A stretch of DNA of 64,000 nt from Azotimanducus sp965220185 (GTDB lineage: Bacteria > Pseudomonadota > Gammaproteobacteria > Pseudomonadales > Azotimanducaceae), in NCBI GenBank assembly GCA_965220185.1, contig OZ244807.1, positions 62,001 to 126,000 on the forward strand, written 5' to 3'. The notes under the pieces are model-generated. The model saw only the letters and a program-made list of their open reading frames with translations. It was not told where the DNA came from and did not search any database. A program made the translations under genes and the position numbers. Shown one piece after another: positions 1 to 8,952 of this stretch (positions are counted from its first letter, which is position 1; every line of letters begins with the position of its first letter).

Positions 1-998
1 CAGGCGCTGATCTTGATCTGCAAACCTTCACCTTCACCGACCGCGCGACTGGACGCCTGCTTGGGCTGCGCGCGGACTTGACATCGCAGGCACTGCGCAT
101 CGACTCGGGGCCATTGAAAGGTGATGGCATCAGGCGCCTTTGCTATTCAGGACCGGTGGCGCGCGCGCAGCCGCAAGGCGTATTCGACATGCGCGAGTCA
201 CAGATCATTGGCGCCGAGCTGTTCGGCGCTTGCCAGCAGACAGCAGATGCCGAGATCGTGTCGCTCATGGCGGGCGTGCTGGACCTTGCTGGGATGCAGA
301 ATCCTATGATCGAAATCGGGCATGTCGGCATCGTCGCATCGCTCAGCGCCACGCTGGGGCTTAGCGAATCGCAGCAGGCCGATCTGCACGCCGCGCTGCA
401 TCGCAAGGCGCGCGACGAAGTTCGCACACTCACCGGAAACGCTGGCAACCTCGGCGAAAAGCTCGTCGCGCTCACCGATCTCTTTGGCGAGGAAGGCACG
501 CTTGAGCACGCGCGCGAAGTGCTCGCCGATGCGCCAGCGGACGTGCTCGAACGCATCGAAGAGCTTGAGTCCTTTGTCAGTCTGCTGAAATCAAGGACAC
601 CAGGCGTCAAGCTGCGCGTGGATCTCGCGGAAATGACAGGTTTCGCCTATCACACGGGACTCGTGTTCGCCGCCTATTCAGCCGACTCCGGGCAGGTGCT
701 CGCGCGCGGCGGTCGCTATGACGGCCTCGGTGCGCACTATGGATGCCCGCGTCCTGCTGTCGGCTTTGATGTGGATCTCGCGCGTTTAATCCGTGTCAGC
801 GAACAGGCAGAGCACTGCATTTGGGCGCCGCTGGCGGGCGACGACTCGGTTCGAGAACGCATCACAGCCTTGAGACACGAGGGCTGGCGCGTGATCGAAG
901 CGCTCACAGAAGACGAGACGCCGCCAGGAGGCGCGACGCACGCACTTGTTCGCACGGCATCGAGCGACTGGCAACCCACACCGATCGAGGCGCGCTGA
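1..998 (+). CDS. hisZ: ATP phosphoribosyltransferase regulatory subunit HisZ, 5' truncated by window edge
   Basis: The frame is open from position 3 and stops at 998, so the gene begins outside the window. The early segment (FTDRATGRLLGLRADLT) and the later RGGRYDGLG stretch are typical of HisZ, the catalytically inactive histidyl-tRNA-synthetase paralogue that activates short-form HisG in the first step of histidine biosynthesis. It lies two bases upstream of purA, an order common in beta- and gammaproteobacteria. An HisRS is less likely because of the divergent C-terminus and this context. Confidence 0.93.
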   Translation, partial: GADLDLQTFTFTDRATGRLLGLRADLTSQALRIDSGPLKGDGIRRLCYSGPVARAQPQGVFDMRESQIIGAELFGACQQTADAEIVSLMAGVLDLAGMQNPMIEIGHVGIVASLSATLGLSESQQADLHAALHRKARDEVRTLTGNAGNLGEKLVALTDLFGEEGTLEHAREVLADAPADVLERIEELESFVSLLKSRTPGVKLRVDLAEMTGFAYHTGLVFAAYSADSGQVLARGGRYDGLGAHYGCPRPAVGFDVDLARLIRVSEQAEHCIWAPLAGDDSVRERITALRHEGWRVIEALTEDETPPGGATHALVRTASSDWQPTPIEAR

Positions 999-1000
999 AC

Positions 1001-2275
1001 ATGGGACGCGCAGTGGTCGTGCTCGGCACGCAATGGGGCGATGAGGGCAAAGGCAAAATCGTCGATCTCCTCACCGAATCGGCCGATGCCGTGGTGCGCT
1101 TTCAAGGCGGACACAATGCCGGGCACACGCTCGTCATCGGGGATAGAAAGCATGTCCTGCACCTCGTGCCGTCGGGGATATTTCGCGAGCACGTCACCTG
1201 CATGATCGGCAACGGCGTGGTGCTTGAGCCCACTGAACTCCTCAAGGAAATCGACAAGCTCATCGACATAGGGATTCCAGTCGAGGACAGGCTCAGGATG
1301 AGTCCGGCATGCCAACTTCTGCTGCCCTATCACCGCGCGCTTGACCTTGCCCGCGAACGCGCCCGAGGCAAAGGCAGGATCGGCACCACGGGACGCGGCA
1401 TTGGCCCCGCCTACGAGGACAAGGTGGCGCGCCGCGGCATCCGCCTCGCGGACCTCGCGCACCCCAAGCGCTTCGCCGCGCAGCTCGAAGAAGTCCTCGA
1501 CTACCACAACTTCGTCTTGCAGAACTATCACGGCGAAGCGGCCGTGGACTTTACGGAAGTGTATGAAACGAGCATCAAAGCAGGCGCTCGCCTGCATCCG
1601 CTTGTCGAAGATGTGGTTGCGTCGCTGCATTCGATGCGAACCTCCGGGAAACGAATCCTCTTTGAAGGCGCGCAGGGGTCACTGCTTGATGTCGATCTCG
1701 GCACCTATCCCTTCGTCACTTCTTCCAACACCACAGCCGGCGGCACCGCCGTCGGCACGGGCTTCGGTCCGCTGCATCTCGACTATATCCTTGGCATCAC
1801 CAAGGCCTATGCGACGAGGGTCGGGTCAGGCCCCTTCCCCACCGAACTCGATGGCGAGATTGGACAGCGGCTGGCAACGCGCGGCAATGAATTCGGCTCA
1901 ACAACCGGCAGGCCGCGGCGCTGCGGCTGGTTCGACGCGGCGCTCTTGAGAACCGCCGTGCGCATCAACAGCATTTCCGGCCTGTGCGTGACCAAGCTCG
2001 ACGTGCTCGACGGCTTGGAGCGCATCAAGATCTGCGTGGATTACGCACATGAAGGCACGGGCGCGTTGCCGAACCTTTCCGAGACCGAACCGATGTATGA
2101 AGAAATGCCGGGCTGGCAGGCATCGACCGCCGGTGCTCGCCGCCTCGATGAGCTGCCGAAGAATGCGCGCGCTTACCTGAAGCGCATCGAAGAAGTCGTC
2201 GGCTGTCGTGTAGACATCATCTCGACGGGGCCTGAGCGTTCTGAAACAATAGTGCTCAAGCAGATATTCGATTGA
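1001..2275 (+). CDS. purA: Adenylosuccinate synthetase
   Basis: This 424-residue protein makes adenylosuccinate from IMP and aspartate with GTP hydrolysis, the first committed step to AMP. The start at 1001 follows the hisZ stop by two bases and gives the standard N-terminus with the P-loop GDEGKGK at about residues 13-19. GHNAGHT and the TTGRGIGPAYEDK segment are also present. An in-frame extension to 821 exists but runs through hisZ and is unlikely to be used. Length fits the family (E. coli about 432). It is probably co-transcribed with hisZ. Confidence 0.97.
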   Translation: MGRAVVVLGTQWGDEGKGKIVDLLTESADAVVRFQGGHNAGHTLVIGDRKHVLHLVPSGIFREHVTCMIGNGVVLEPTELLKEIDKLIDIGIPVEDRLRMSPACQLLLPYHRALDLARERARGKGRIGTTGRGIGPAYEDKVARRGIRLADLAHPKRFAAQLEEVLDYHNFVLQNYHGEAAVDFTEVYETSIKAGARLHPLVEDVVASLHSMRTSGKRILFEGAQGSLLDVDLGTYPFVTSSNTTAGGTAVGTGFGPLHLDYILGITKAYATRVGSGPFPTELDGEIGQRLATRGNEFGSTTGRPRRCGWFDAALLRTAVRINSISGLCVTKLDVLDGLERIKICVDYAHEGTGALPNLSETEPMYEEMPGWQASTAGARRLDELPKNARAYLKRIEEVVGCRVDIISTGPERSETIVLKQIFD

Positions 2276-2290
2276 ACTGTCTATTGTTTT

Positions 2291-2485
2291 ATGCTCGACT
2301 CTCGACTACTTGAAATTCTCGTCTGCCCGGTGTCGGGCGGCGGACTCGTGCACAAGCGCTCATTGAACGAACTATGGTGCAAGGAAAGCGGCCTCGCCTA
2401 TCCCATTCGCGATGACGTGCCGATTATGCTTGAGTCGGAAGCGCGCACGCTCGACCCAAGTGAATGGAACGCGCACACCGAGTAA
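2291..2485 (+). CDS. Trm112-like (YcaR/UPF0434) small protein
   Basis: A 64-residue protein with an N-terminal LLEILVCPVSGG segment and the GLAYPIRDDVPIML strand, which mark the Trm112/UPF0434 family. Eukaryotic Trm112 is a methyltransferase partner; the role of the bacterial short forms is not settled. Only one Cys remains in the CP(V)SG position and one later (WCKESG), so classical zinc binding by a Cys pair is doubtful. It sits 15 bases after purA and 28 bases before folE2, consistent with one transcript. Confidence 0.85.
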   Translation: MLDSRLLEILVCPVSGGGLVHKRSLNELWCKESGLAYPIRDDVPIMLESEARTLDPSEWNAHTE

Positions 2486-2513
2486 ACTAGTCGAACAGAA
2501 TGGAATACGATTT

Positions 2514-3455
2514 ATGAACACACATCGACAGCAGGCCATGCCCGACATCGCCGTCGCCGCCAGGCCAGCAACAGAAGGCACGCTCGACTGGGTCGGCATG
2601 TCCGAAATACGTCAGCCACTGACTTTGCAGGATGGCGGTCAGACGCGAGAAGTGAACGCGCGCATCCAAGTATTCGTCGATCTCGACGATCCAAGCGCAC
2701 AAGGCATCCACATGTCGCGCCTCTATCTATTGCTCGATCAGCACGCGCAAACGAGGCCATTAACGCCAGCCGGACTCAAGCTGCTGCTTTCATCGCTTCT
2801 GGAGACGCACCGGAGTTTAAGCACGCGCGCCTTCATTCAGTTCGATTTCGACTACTTTGTGCGCCGTCCCGCGCTCGTATCCGACTACTCGGGCTGGAAC
2901 TCCTATCCCGTCACCATCAAGGGCGCCCTCTCCGAAGGACAAATGCACATCGAGCTCGGCCTCGGCGTCCTGTATTCTTCAACCTGCCCGTGCAGCGCCG
3001 CGCTCGCGCGCCAACTCATTCAAGAACAGTTTCAAAAAGACTTCGGCGGCCAGGCGCGGCCCTGCTTCAGCGAAGTGCGCGCGTGGCTTGGTCGTCAAGA
3101 GAGCATCAACGCCACGCCGCACAGTCAGCGCAGCTTCGCGCGCCTGCTCATGCGGCTTGAAGGCCACGATGACGAGTTCGGCATCATTGATTTCATTGAC
3201 TTGACCGAGAACGCGCTCGAAACACCAGTGCAAACGGCAGTCAAACGCGAGGACGAGCAAGCGTTCGCACTCAAAAACGGCATGAACCCGATGTTCTGCG
3301 AAGATGCCGCGCGCAAGGTAAAACAAGCTTTGGGCGCCCGCGACGATGTCCTCGATTTTTGGCTGCGCGTCGAACACTATGAGAGCTTGCACGCGCATGA
3401 TGCCGTGTCCATTGTCACTAAAGGCGTTCATGGCGGGTATCTGCCAATTCCCTAG
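2514..3455 (+). CDS. folE2: GTP cyclohydrolase FolE2 (type IB)
   Basis: FolE2 converts GTP to dihydroneopterin triphosphate for folate synthesis and works without zinc, unlike FolE. Evidence: TLDWVGMSEI near the N-terminus, the active-site STCPCSAALARQ segment, FCEDAARKVKQAL, and the C-terminal HYESLHAHDAVSIV. I place the start at 2514; MPDIAV at 2538 is a reasonable alternative, and the longer frame to 2412 would run back into the Trm112-like gene. Length (313 residues) fits the family. No Zur-like site was identified upstream. Confidence 0.93.
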   Translation: MNTHRQQAMPDIAVAARPATEGTLDWVGMSEIRQPLTLQDGGQTREVNARIQVFVDLDDPSAQGIHMSRLYLLLDQHAQTRPLTPAGLKLLLSSLLETHRSLSTRAFIQFDFDYFVRRPALVSDYSGWNSYPVTIKGALSEGQMHIELGLGVLYSSTCPCSAALARQLIQEQFQKDFGGQARPCFSEVRAWLGRQESINATPHSQRSFARLLMRLEGHDDEFGIIDFIDLTENALETPVQTAVKREDEQAFALKNGMNPMFCEDAARKVKQALGARDDVLDFWLRVEHYESLHAHDAVSIVTKGVHGGYLPIP

Positions 3456-3496
3456 CGCGCCATCACGCTCATCGGCTTCGTACTCGGAATCATGTC

Positions 3497-4075
3497 GTGA
3501 GATTCACGGGCGTCGCTCTGATTGCCGCGCTGATCGCCTGCTCATTCGCGCATGCGCAAAGCGCTTGGGATCTGGTCTTTCGCGAACAGCTCGACTGGAC
3601 AAGCCGAGAGCATCGATTGATCCTCTCGCACGATCTTTTGGACCGGGTCACGCTGCTCGAATCCAACCTGCCGACAATGAGCGAGCGCGATGTGCAATGG
3701 GTAGAGCAACTTGAGGCGCGCATCGAACGGCTAGGCGACGACGCCACTTCGAGTCAACGCGGACGCCTGTATCTCTCACGCCAGTATCAGCACCGCGCAC
3801 TGCTCGAACACACGCAGCGCATGAGAGATGAGCTTGGTTGCGTGCAATCCGTAGCCACGACACATGACGAGATGCTGTGCTGGGGGCGCGTGGCCGTCGA
3901 ACTCCTTGATGGCGAGCGCATTGACGTCGCCATGGAAACCCTGCGCGATCACAGAATGATCCCGCGGCCGCGCGAAATGCCGCTCACGACCCTCAACCCG
4001 TCCATCTGGTACGCCGAGTTCGGGTGCGGCATTGTCGAATATCTCTTGCTGCCATACCTAGAATCGCAGCCATGA
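3497..4075 (+). CDS. Putative exported protein of unknown function
   Basis: GTG-initiated 192-residue protein with a convincing signal peptide (ALIAALIACSFAHAQS, cleavage predicted after AHA). The mature part is helical and charged with two Cys that could pair; no family was recognised. It overlaps the next gene by ATGA (4072-4075) and the following two genes also overlap, so these three form a coupled operon of envelope-directed proteins. Function may relate to its FGE-containing operon, but nothing in the sequence shows this directly. Confidence 0.7.
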   Translation: MRFTGVALIAALIACSFAHAQSAWDLVFREQLDWTSREHRLILSHDLLDRVTLLESNLPTMSERDVQWVEQLEARIERLGDDATSSQRGRLYLSRQYQHRALLEHTQRMRDELGCVQSVATTHDEMLCWGRVAVELLDGERIDVAMETLRDHRMIPRPREMPLTTLNPSIWYAEFGCGIVEYLLLPYLESQP

Positions 4076-4620
4076 GAGTGTCAACCATCATTGGTCTCGG
4101 ACTATTGCTCGCCTGCGGCCCTGCCGAGGCTGCCAACACCTATCTCTTTAACGAATCTCCGGCGCACCGCTGCTATCTGGAAGCTGACAAGCGTGCCCCG
4201 CCGTATCGCCTTGACAGCTGCGACCTCGCGCTCGAACACGAGAGCCTGACACACGAAGACCGTGCGGCGACTCTCTCGAACCGCGGCGTGATTCACCGCA
4301 AGATGGGTAACTTCGAGGCGGCGCTGAGTGACCAGGACTCGGCCATTCGCCTTGCGCCGGACCTTTCTGGCGCGCATATCAATCGCGGCAATGTGCTGAT
4401 GACCATGAAACGCTACGCGGATGCCATGGAAGCGCTGACCCGCAGCATCGAAATAGCCGACCAGAACCTGCCGCTCGCCTATTACAATCGTGCCATGCTG
4501 TTTCGAATGCTCGGCGACCAGCGCTCGGCGCGCGCCGATGCAGCCCGCGCGGCCGAACTCGATCCCTTGCAGAAGCAATACGAGACGCTGCTCGTTGAGC
4601 TTGGCGGCTCGCATGAGTAG
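4072..4620 (+). CDS. Exported TPR-repeat protein
   Basis: 182 residues: a signal peptide (IGLGLLLACGPAEAA), then roughly three tetratricopeptide repeats from about residue 65 (LSNRGVIHRKMGNFEAAL, HINRGNVLMTMKRYADAM, YYNRAMLFRMLGDQRSA). TPRs are protein-binding scaffolds, so this is probably a periplasmic adaptor. The start at 4072 was chosen because it yields a clean signal peptide and the ATGA overlap with the upstream gene; an upstream ATG at 4024 does neither. It overlaps the FGE gene by eight bases. Confidence 0.85.
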   Translation: MRVSTIIGLGLLLACGPAEAANTYLFNESPAHRCYLEADKRAPPYRLDSCDLALEHESLTHEDRAATLSNRGVIHRKMGNFEAALSDQDSAIRLAPDLSGAHINRGNVLMTMKRYADAMEALTRSIEIADQNLPLAYYNRAMLFRMLGDQRSARADAARAAELDPLQKQYETLLVELGGSHE

Positions 4621-5605
4621 TCTCCTGTTGTGGCAAGGCGTTTTGATTTCGGCTCTCACTACACTCAGCCCAATCGCATGGAGCGCCTTCGACCGTGTTT
4701 CCGAAGATGCCTTGCGCGCGCTCGCCGAGCGCGCCGAGCCCATTGGCTGGATGGAAGTCGCTGGCGCCTGCTTCACCATGGGCGATACAAGAGCCTATCC
4801 AGAGGAAACGCCGCGGCGTCAGACTTGCGTCGAAGACTTCTCAATATCCAAGCACGAAATCACCAACGCGCAGTTCGCCCGCTTTGTGCTGGACACTGGC
4901 TATGAGACTCGAGCCGAACGAGGCTGGCGCGTCGCCGACGATGACTGGCCTGGGCCGGAGACACCTGCCGGATCGTTCGTGTTCTTTGCCAGCGAGAATC
5001 CGCGCGGCTTCAACGACTGGTGGCAGTTCGTGCCGGGGGCAAATTGGCTGCATCCGCAAGGCGATGCGCCGCTTGACGTGCGCTTCGCATCCTTCCCGGT
5101 GGTACAGATCGTCTATGAGGATGCTCTCGCTTACGCCGAGTGGGCGGACGCTCGCCTTCCCAATGAAGCTGAATGGGAGTACGCCGCACGTGGCGGACTT
5201 GACGGCGAAGTCTATTCCTGGGCAGCCGCCGAAGATGCCGCGATCGAGGACAAGGCCAACACCTGGCAAGGCGTCTTTCCGGTCGCCGATACAGGCGACG
5301 ATGGCTTCGTCGGCATCGCGCCGGTCGGCTCGTTTCCCGCCAACGGCTTCGGCCTCTTTGACATGATCGGCAACGTCTGGGAGTGGACGGACTCGGCCTA
5401 TTATCCGAGCCACGACGATGCCAGATGGCGCGGCGCGCGAGATGACGGTTTCGACCCAAGCCAGGGCGACCGGCCAGTGCGCGTCCTCAAGGGCGGCTCG
5501 TTCCTGTGCAGCGATTCCTACTGCTATCGCTTTCGCCCGGCGGCGCGCCAAGCTCAAGACCTCGCGCTCGGAACGTCGCACATCGGCTTTCGGGTGGTTC
5601 GATAG
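4613..5605 (+). CDS. Formylglycine-generating enzyme (SUMF1 family)
   Basis: A 330-residue FGE-sulfatase domain protein. It keeps GACFTMG, PYPEE-like (AYPEETPRR), TNAQFARFV, RLPNEAEWEYAARGGL, NVWEWT and the C-terminal GGSFLCSDSYC...RPAAR...HIGFR. Both Cys of the SFLCxxxYC pair that bind copper in characterised FGEs are present, so it may be a true FGE (oxidising the Cys of a CxPxR motif) rather than one of the many catalytically unrelated FGE-like proteins. A hydrophobic N-terminus suggests export. No sulfatase is encoded in the window, so the client is elsewhere or unconventional. Confidence 0.85.
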   Translation: MSSLLLWQGVLISALTTLSPIAWSAFDRVSEDALRALAERAEPIGWMEVAGACFTMGDTRAYPEETPRRQTCVEDFSISKHEITNAQFARFVLDTGYETRAERGWRVADDDWPGPETPAGSFVFFASENPRGFNDWWQFVPGANWLHPQGDAPLDVRFASFPVVQIVYEDALAYAEWADARLPNEAEWEYAARGGLDGEVYSWAAAEDAAIEDKANTWQGVFPVADTGDDGFVGIAPVGSFPANGFGLFDMIGNVWEWTDSAYYPSHDDARWRGARDDGFDPSQGDRPVRVLKGGSFLCSDSYCYRFRPAARQAQDLALGTSHIGFRVVR

Positions 5606-5617
5606 AGATCGGGGCGC

Positions 5618-5998
5618 TTACGCGACGAGCGTGTCTACAGCATAAAGCGGAATTCGTTGATCACGAGTGACGATTGTCAGATTCTCTGATTGCGCCTGAG
5701 CAATTAAAAATCGGTCAAACGGGTCTTTATGGTGCTCCGGGAGCCGAGCCGCCCGTTCGGCGTGTTCGTAGGTCAACGGGAGATGCAAGAATCCTCTATC
5801 CAAAATCAATGTTTGCAAGTGATCAGGCGCCACCATTCGCCCCTTGGCGCGGTTGACGGCAATCTCCCATCCGGTAATCGCGCTTACATAGGCCAGATGT
5901 GCAGGGTCCGCGATCACTCGACACACGTCAGTTTTGAGCCGCTCGGTGTCGGCCAACCACAACACAAGCACATGCGTGTCGAGCAAAAGGCGCTTCAT
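5618..5998 (-). CDS. PIN-domain toxin (VapC-like)
   Basis: 126 residues with the PIN acidic set: LLLDTHVLVLW (first Asp), SAITGWEIAV (Glu), DPFDRFLIAQA (Asp) and VTRDQRIPLY (last Asp). VapC-type toxins are Mg-dependent ribonucleases, often of tRNA or rRNA. It overlaps the upstream antitoxin gene by ATGA (5995-5998), the normal coupled arrangement. It appears intact. Confidence 0.9.
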   Translation of the reverse strand: MKRLLLDTHVLVLWLADTERLKTDVCRVIADPAHLAYVSAITGWEIAVNRAKGRMVAPDHLQTLILDRGFLHLPLTYEHAERAARLPEHHKDPFDRFLIAQAQSENLTIVTRDQRIPLYAVDTLVA

Positions 5999-6252
5999 TC
6001 CGAATCTTCAATAGGAAATATACTCGATGCCTCGATGTCCGCAATGATTTCTTCACCTGTCTTGTCGAAATCTGAAGATATTTGAAACTGGCCTTCTAGC
6101 CCACCCATTTTCCGCTCTTCCTTGGCCGGTCGAAACGGCACAATGGAAAGCCAAGGCTCGCCTGCTTTGGCAACAATGACTTCTTCACCTTGCCATGCGA
6201 GCCTACCAAGCTTCGACAACTGCGACTTCGCTTGGTGCATGTTTACCTGCAT
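5995..6252 (-). CDS. Phd/YefM-type antitoxin of the PIN pair
   Basis: The N-terminus MQVNMHQAKSQLSKL is the typical Phd/YefM DNA-binding segment, and the C-terminal acidic tail should bind and neutralise the toxin. I prefer the start at 6252: it has GAAGGA six to seven bases upstream, whereas the ATG at 6267 lies inside the inverted repeat that probably serves as operator. It overlaps the toxin by four bases. Confidence 0.88.
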   Translation of the reverse strand: MQVNMHQAKSQLSKLGRLAWQGEEVIVAKAGEPWLSIVPFRPAKEERKMGGLEGQFQISSDFDKTGEEIIADIEASSIFPIEDSE

Positions 6253-6264
6253 GCGCGATTCCTT

Positions 6265-6286
6265 CATTAGCTAAATCTAGCTAATG
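6265..6286. promoter_or_regulatory. Inverted repeat, probable autoregulatory operator of the TA pair
   Basis: CATTAGCTA and TAGCTAATG are perfect 9-base arms separated by AATC, directly upstream of the antitoxin start. Type II antitoxins commonly repress their own promoter through such repeats, so autoregulation is inferred. Confidence 0.65.
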
Positions 6287-6470
6287 ATAGAGAGGCTTCG
6301 CGGAAACTTCAACCTTGACGATACTCGTACCAACAGGATATATGGCGAGGCTGTGGATCAAGTCGCCACCGCTTCACCCAGATCGCGAAAGACGTTGCCG
6401 GCACCTTCAATGAAAATGCAGGCTCCATGGTGCCGGCAGCGCAACGGTCTTTGAACCGCTCACATGCATC

Positions 6471-6530
6471 TAAAGCCGGAATAAGACCGAATAAGACCGA
6501 ATAAGACCGAATAAGACCGAATAAGACCGA
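6471..6530. repeat. Short tandem repeat, five perfect 10-bp units plus one degenerate unit
   Basis: ATAAGACCGA occurs five times back to back from 6481 to 6530, preceded by a degenerate unit (TAAAGCCGGA) at 6471. The array ends about 10 bases before the stop codon of the AlbA_2 gene, which is read on the opposite strand. The unit length is not a multiple of three and no gene crosses it; there are no spacers, so it is not a CRISPR. Confidence 0.95.
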
Positions 6531-6540
6531 ATAGCGTCAT

Positions 6541-7935
6541 CTAAGTGGCCGTCCAACGCGAACCTCGGCCGTGTCCAGTCGCCCGCGCCAAGCCTTTGAC
6601 CTTCAAGGCAGCGAGTGTCCTGCGAAGCTGAGAATCACTGACCTGCTCATTCAGCAGGAATCGGATTTCGCGTCGCGACAGTCCGGCGCCGGAGCGACGC
6701 AGCAGCGACACGACGGCTTGCTGCCGTTCCGCGATTGCGCTTCCGGCTTGCCGAATCAGCGCCGCATCGTTGCGCTGGAAGCGCACTGTCACGCAATCGT
6801 TGCGCTCCTCGATTTCGGGACGAGGCAGGCCAGCGGCCGTGGTCAAATCCGCCATCCTGATCGTTCCCCTGCCCCACTCCTCAATGATGCCACGCCGATA
6901 GAAAGTGCGAGCAATCAACGGGTTCCACGGTTTTGACTCGTGTGGCCCGAACAGGTCGTCCGCAGTCAAACCGAAGTGCAACGGCCCGATAGAGGTTATC
7001 TCCAGACGGTCATCGTAGACGGCAAGGCCAATGGAGCCGCCGCCGGTCGCATAATCGCGGTGGCACAGCGCATTCGCGAGCGCCTCTCGTGTCGCCAGCG
7101 GCGGGTAAAGAGGCTCGTCTATGCGCTGCATGCGCCCAGACTCGAAACGACCCGCAATCGGCAAGGTTTCACGGAGAAAGCGCTCGCCGCTCGCGAGGAG
7201 TTGAAAGGCATTGCCGTGGAACTGGCGATTGTCGAGAAACTCTGATCGATCAAGTCCGCGAAAACGCGCCACGCGGAGCAGGCATTGCGGCATGTCGCAT
7301 TCGAGACGATCAGTATTTCCGAACAGCACTGCTGCCGCCCGGAACAAGATGCCATCCCGCATCAAGCCTAGACCACGAAGTAACTCTTCAGGTTCCCTGC
7401 TCCCCGGTTCGTTCAAGCGGCCGATACGAACCGCCTCCGCGATGGTGTTGCGAATCTCAGCAATGTCCAGATCATCGATTGTCCATCCCGTAGCGGGTTG
7501 ATTTTCCCAGCGCCGCTCGGCGTGCATGCGCTCGAACAGCATGCGGTTATATTCGCCCGAGGAAATGCGCCGTGTGGTGTTGCCGACCCGTCGATAGGAG
7601 GCTGCTTTATATTGATACGGGGGCGATGAACCCGAACTGACGTGAACCGCGATCACCAGCCGGTCACCCGATACTCGAACCACCTCAATTTCTGGAAAAG
7701 CTGGTGGTTCGATTCGTTGAATTTCAGCGCTGACCTCTTCAATTGTGTGATTGCCTACTTCTTGGCCAGTCACCAAGCCTTCTGGGGTAACGCCGAACAA
7801 CACATGCCCACCACGCTGGTTGAGCATAGCGCAAACTGTCGCGGCGGCTTCGCGTCGAGTCCCGGTTGTGGACTTGAACTCCAGCGTCTCTGATTCGCCG
7901 GATGCAACAAGCGCTTTGATTTGGTCGGGTGTCAT
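6541..7935 (-). CDS. AlbA_2 / HATPase_c_4 domain protein (ATP-binding, Schlafen-AAA-like)
   Basis: 464 residues. The N-terminal third (ESETLEFKSTTG through GGHVLFGVTPEG) is an AlbA_2 domain, a nucleic-acid-binding fold of the Schlafen AAA_4 group. The middle to C-terminal part (REALANALCHRDY, then GRGTIRM) is the ATP-binding HATPase_c_4 region, followed by a winged-helix-like tail (LSRREIRFLLNEQVS). Such proteins are common in accessory regions and often annotated as putative transcriptional regulators; their exact role is not known. It lies beside a TA module and a tandem repeat, suggesting a small accessory patch in a core region. Confidence 0.85.
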   Translation of the reverse strand: MTPDQIKALVASGESETLEFKSTTGTRREAAATVCAMLNQRGGHVLFGVTPEGLVTGQEVGNHTIEEVSAEIQRIEPPAFPEIEVVRVSGDRLVIAVHVSSGSSPPYQYKAASYRRVGNTTRRISSGEYNRMLFERMHAERRWENQPATGWTIDDLDIAEIRNTIAEAVRIGRLNEPGSREPEELLRGLGLMRDGILFRAAAVLFGNTDRLECDMPQCLLRVARFRGLDRSEFLDNRQFHGNAFQLLASGERFLRETLPIAGRFESGRMQRIDEPLYPPLATREALANALCHRDYATGGGSIGLAVYDDRLEITSIGPLHFGLTADDLFGPHESKPWNPLIARTFYRRGIIEEWGRGTIRMADLTTAAGLPRPEIEERNDCVTVRFQRNDAALIRQAGSAIAERQQAVVSLLRRSGAGLSRREIRFLLNEQVSDSQLRRTLAALKVKGLARATGHGRGSRWTAT

Positions 7936-8066
7936 TCGTGTACTTTATGACATCTTCTCGCAAAGCCGCATAGCGCCTGTGTCGATGGCATCGCCTGCCA
8001 AGGCTTGTCGCTCGACAAGCGGCAGCGCCAGGAAACTCGAATCAGAATCAACAAGGGCACCGAGGT

Positions 8067-8945
8067 TCAGCGCGCCTCCATGATGGCATGAATTCTCGCA
8101 TCCCGCGCATGCCAGACTTCGGCGAGCCAGTCTTGCGTTGCCTGCCGCACGGCATCCTCATCGAGATCATCCGCCGTTGCGAACCCGGGCACCGGCAGCG
8201 CACGCACATCGAACTTCGCCGCACCCATGCGACCACAAAGAAGATCCCAGAAGCCCGGCCTGCCGTCGGGATAGACGATGGTGACATCAAGCACCGCTTC
8301 GAGGTGGTGCCCAAGCCTGCCGAGAACAGTTGCGACGCCGCCAGAGCGCGGGTTCAGCAGGTGTCGATATGGAGGCGCTTGGCGAGCATGCTTTTCCGCA
8401 GTGAAGCGCGTGCCTTCGGCGAAGATCATGATGCCAGTGGGACGCTTCTCGAATATCTCGATAGCGCGTCTCATGCGCGCCTGATCGACCTGCTTCAATT
8501 CGGGGCGGCGCGCAATCTGCTCGCGCGAGTAGCGCTTCAGGTAGGGGAAGCCGAGAAAGTGCATGGCGAGACCGACGAGCGGCAGCCATATGAGCACCTG
8601 CTTGTTGAAAAACTTCAAGGCTGGCACGTGTTCGCGCATCAAGTTCTGCAGCAGGATGATGTCCACCCAGGATTGATGATTTGGAATGAGCAGGAACCAC
8701 TTGTCGCGCGAGAGGCGTTCCTTGCCTTGCCAAGTGATTTCGACTTCGCCCAAGAGCTTCTTATTCATCAGCCAACGGTTCATATCCACCGCGTGGTCGA
8801 TGACCGCGTCGATGCGCGCGCCTAAACCTCGCCGCCATGCTGGTACCGGCGCGATGAATCGCAGGAACACGAGCGCATAGAGATACAGGCACATGGTGCC
8901 GAGATTGAATCCCAATCCAGCTGCCATCCAGATGCCGAGCAGCAT
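8067..8945 (-). CDS. 1-acyl-glycerol-3-phosphate acyltransferase family protein (YihG-like)
   Basis: A 292-residue membrane acyltransferase with the PlsC motifs NHQSWVD (HX4D) and FAEGTR. The N-terminus contains one or two hydrophobic segments (GIWMAAGLGFNLG, YLYALVFLRF). The start at 8945 lies seven bases after the hisC stop; a longer frame to 9164 overlaps hisC and is rejected. It probably acylates lysophospholipids at the inner membrane and appears to be the last gene of the minus-strand run beginning near 15.16 kb. Confidence 0.88.
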   Translation of the reverse strand: MLLGIWMAAGLGFNLGTMCLYLYALVFLRFIAPVPAWRRGLGARIDAVIDHAVDMNRWLMNKKLLGEVEITWQGKERLSRDKWFLLIPNHQSWVDIILLQNLMREHVPALKFFNKQVLIWLPLVGLAMHFLGFPYLKRYSREQIARRPELKQVDQARMRRAIEIFEKRPTGIMIFAEGTRFTAEKHARQAPPYRHLLNPRSGGVATVLGRLGHHLEAVLDVTIVYPDGRPGFWDLLCGRMGAAKFDVRALPVPGFATADDLDEDAVRQATQDWLAEVWHARDARIHAIMEAR

Positions 8946-8952
8946 GTCAGCC

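Noticed and set aside
737..1630. Long open frame opposite purA (297 codons)
   Set aside because: It is antisense to a clear purA, has no recognisable domain and reflects GC-rich codon structure.
6471..6530. CRISPR array
   Set aside because: The units are 10 bp and directly joined without spacers; no cas genes are present.
7936..8066. Gene or RNA between the AlbA_2 and acyltransferase genes
   Set aside because: Only 131 bases with no frame, hairpin or promoter that I could support.
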